Shown here: positions 62,899 to 64,000 of the stretch, one piece after another
How the letters are laid out: each line of letters starts with the position of its first letter
Numbering within the stretch: the first letter of the stretch is position 1
Source of the DNA: Chloroflexota bacterium
GTDB lineage: Bacteria; Chloroflexota; Anaerolineae; JAAEKA01
Direction: 5' to 3'
Assembly: GCA_034717495.1 (NCBI GenBank)
Contig: JAYELL010000001.1
Location: 221,081 to 285,080 of the forward strand
DNA: 64,000 nt
Program-made: the position numbers and the translations under genes
Notes under the pieces: model-generated
Databases searched by the model: none
The model's input: the letters and a program-made list of their open reading frames with translations, nothing else
What the model was told of the DNA's origin: nothing

Positions 62899-64000
62899 TG
62901 CCATTCATTGCGACCACCGATGAAGAGCGAGCGGAGATGCTGGCAGAAATCGGTGTGGAGCGCATCGAAGACCTCTTTCTCGATGTACCGGAACTTTTCC
63001 GCTATCCGCCAATGAATCTGCCTGAACCGCTCAGTGAACTGGAGGCCATTCGCGACCTGGGCAGCCTGGCTGGCGCCAACGAGAGCGGCGAGGACCTTTC
63101 CAGCTTCATCGGTGCAGGCGCCTACCATCACTTCTCCCCGTCGGTAGTGAATTTCCTTGCAGGTAGATCGGAATTCTATTCCGCTTATACACCCTATCAG
63201 GCCGAGGTCAGTCAAGGCACGCTGCAGGCGATCTTCGAGTATCAGACGATGATTGCTGCCCTGACCGGTATGGACGTGGCGAATGCCAGTCATTATGATG
63301 GTGCTACGGCAACCGCTGAAGCCGTCATCATGGCCCTGAATATGGCGCGGGGTCGGCGTAAACGGATTGTACTGTCGCCGACTGTAAACGCTCAGTATCG
63401 GGAGGTTGTGCGCACATATACCCAGGGCATGGATCTGGATATCGTCGGCGACGGCGATCTAGACAATGATTTCCATGCGCTGATCGATCTCTGCAACGAC
63501 GACACGGCTATCGTGGTAGTTCAGAATCCTGATTTCCTGGGCCAATTGCATAGCCCGGCTGAGATGCAGGATCTGGCAAACGCCGTGCATGCCGCTGGCG
63601 CCGTATTGGCGGTGGCGGTGGATCTCATCAGTCTTGGGCTGTTCACACCGCCTGGTGATTATGGCGCCGATATCGTGATGGGCGAAGGCCAAAGCCTTGG
63701 CAACGCGATCAGTTTCGGCGGTCCCTATCTGGGCTTTTTTGCCATGCGGCAGAAGGACGTTCGCAGGTCGGCAGGCCGGATTGCCGGAGAAACGGTCGAC
63801 GCGGATGACAACACAGGCTATGTGCTCACTCTGAATACCAGGGAGCAGCATATTCGCCGCGGCCGGGCCACCAGCAATATCTGTACCAACCAGGCATGGA
63901 ACGCGCTGATGGCGTCCATCTATCTGGCAGTCATGGGGAAACATGGGCTGCGCTCCGTCGCCGAGCAATGTTACCATAAAGCCCATTACGCGGCCGCCAG
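62898..64000 (+). CDS. gcvPA: Glycine dehydrogenase (decarboxylating) subunit 1, 3' end outside window
   Basis: 367 codons visible; the full protein is usually about 445 aa. Starts MPFIATTDEERAEML. FIGAGAYHHFSP, YTPYQAEVSQGTLQAIFEYQTMIAALTGMDVANAS, DGATATAEA, and GEGQSLGNAISFGGPYLGFFA are typical of the N-terminal half of the split P protein. The PLP lysine is on subunit 2 (gcvPB), expected just past the right edge. The complex decarboxylates glycine and loads GcvH. Confidence 0.95.
   Translation, partial: MPFIATTDEERAEMLAEIGVERIEDLFLDVPELFRYPPMNLPEPLSELEAIRDLGSLAGANESGEDLSSFIGAGAYHHFSPSVVNFLAGRSEFYSAYTPYQAEVSQGTLQAIFEYQTMIAALTGMDVANASHYDGATATAEAVIMALNMARGRRKRIVLSPTVNAQYREVVRTYTQGMDLDIVGDGDLDNDFHALIDLCNDDTAIVVVQNPDFLGQLHSPAEMQDLANAVHAAGAVLAVAVDLISLGLFTPPGDYGADIVMGEGQSLGNAISFGGPYLGFFAMRQKDVRRSAGRIAGETVDADDNTGYVLTLNTREQHIRRGRATSNICTNQAWNALMASIYLAVMGKHGLRSVAEQCYHKAHYAAA

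Overview
The window is a stretch of bacterial chromosome of moderately high GC content, packed with genes on both strands. Three tRNA genes (Asp, Leu, Cys) and many core genes (ssb, uvrB, gyrA, ffh, acpP, uppP, gcvT-gcvH-gcvPA) show it is chromosomal, not plasmid or phage. I see no integrase, transposase, phage gene or CRISPR array. Several traits point to the phylum Chloroflexota (Anaerolineae/Caldilineae-like), probably an uncultured lineage. These are a type 2 isopentenyl-diphosphate isomerase next to a polyprenyl diphosphate synthase, many exported proteins with Thr/Pro-rich linkers and PKD or META modules, ECF sigma factors paired with membrane anti-sigma-like proteins, a free-standing CBM48 protein, and octanucleotide arrays. 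This assignment is inference from gene content; no marker was aligned.

Layout, left part (1-27 kb). A giant exported META-PKD protein runs off the left edge. It is followed by a leftward block of metabolic genes: a GHL-like/methyltransferase fusion, M28 peptidase, aldo/keto reductase, GNAT, HD hydrolase, DapA-like aldolase, MalY-type lyase, E1 beta and alpha of a 2-oxoacid dehydrogenase, and a VOC protein. tRNA-Asp, ssb, a palindromic MITE-like element, L-threonine aldolase and a 37-unit octamer array come next. Then follow a nucleotidyltransferase, a pentapeptide protein, a nitrilase homologue without its cysteine, an ATL DNA-repair protein, MobA and ACP. The isoprenoid pair (fni and a prenyl synthase), HemW, and a divergent FHA-winged-helix regulator / Ser-Thr kinase pair close this part.

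Middle part (27-47 kb). A membrane-anchored GH3-like protein with altered catalytic residues diverges from uvrB, which has a clear sigma-70 promoter. uvrB leads into a GH13 hydrolase and a GalT-like transferase. A small ribbon-helix-helix protein precedes gyrA, whose product carries a histone-H1-like basic tail. After two tRNAs come a zinc-ribbon/cold-shock protein and a queuosine-tRNA mannosyltransferase-like protein. The most striking locus is 40490-46761: ECF-type sigma factor, double-zinc-finger anti-sigma-like protein, TPR-CHAT (caspase-like) protein and a subtilisin-like lipoprotein, all leftward from one good promoter. It looks like a regulated two-protease signalling cassette and is my first candidate for a poorly described system.

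Right part (47-64 kb). HtrA protease, a heavy-metal P-type ATPase with extra Cys motifs, a HEAT-repeat protein, UppP, a sirtuin and a CDP-alcohol phosphatidyltransferase come first. A second ECF sigma factor follows, with a very unusual anti-sigma-like partner (triple Cys repeats, membrane span, DUF5666-like beta domains, TP-rich stalks). An exported beta-propeller-like protein, a CBM48 protein, ffh and a small beta-rich protein lead into the glycine cleavage operon, which runs off the right edge.
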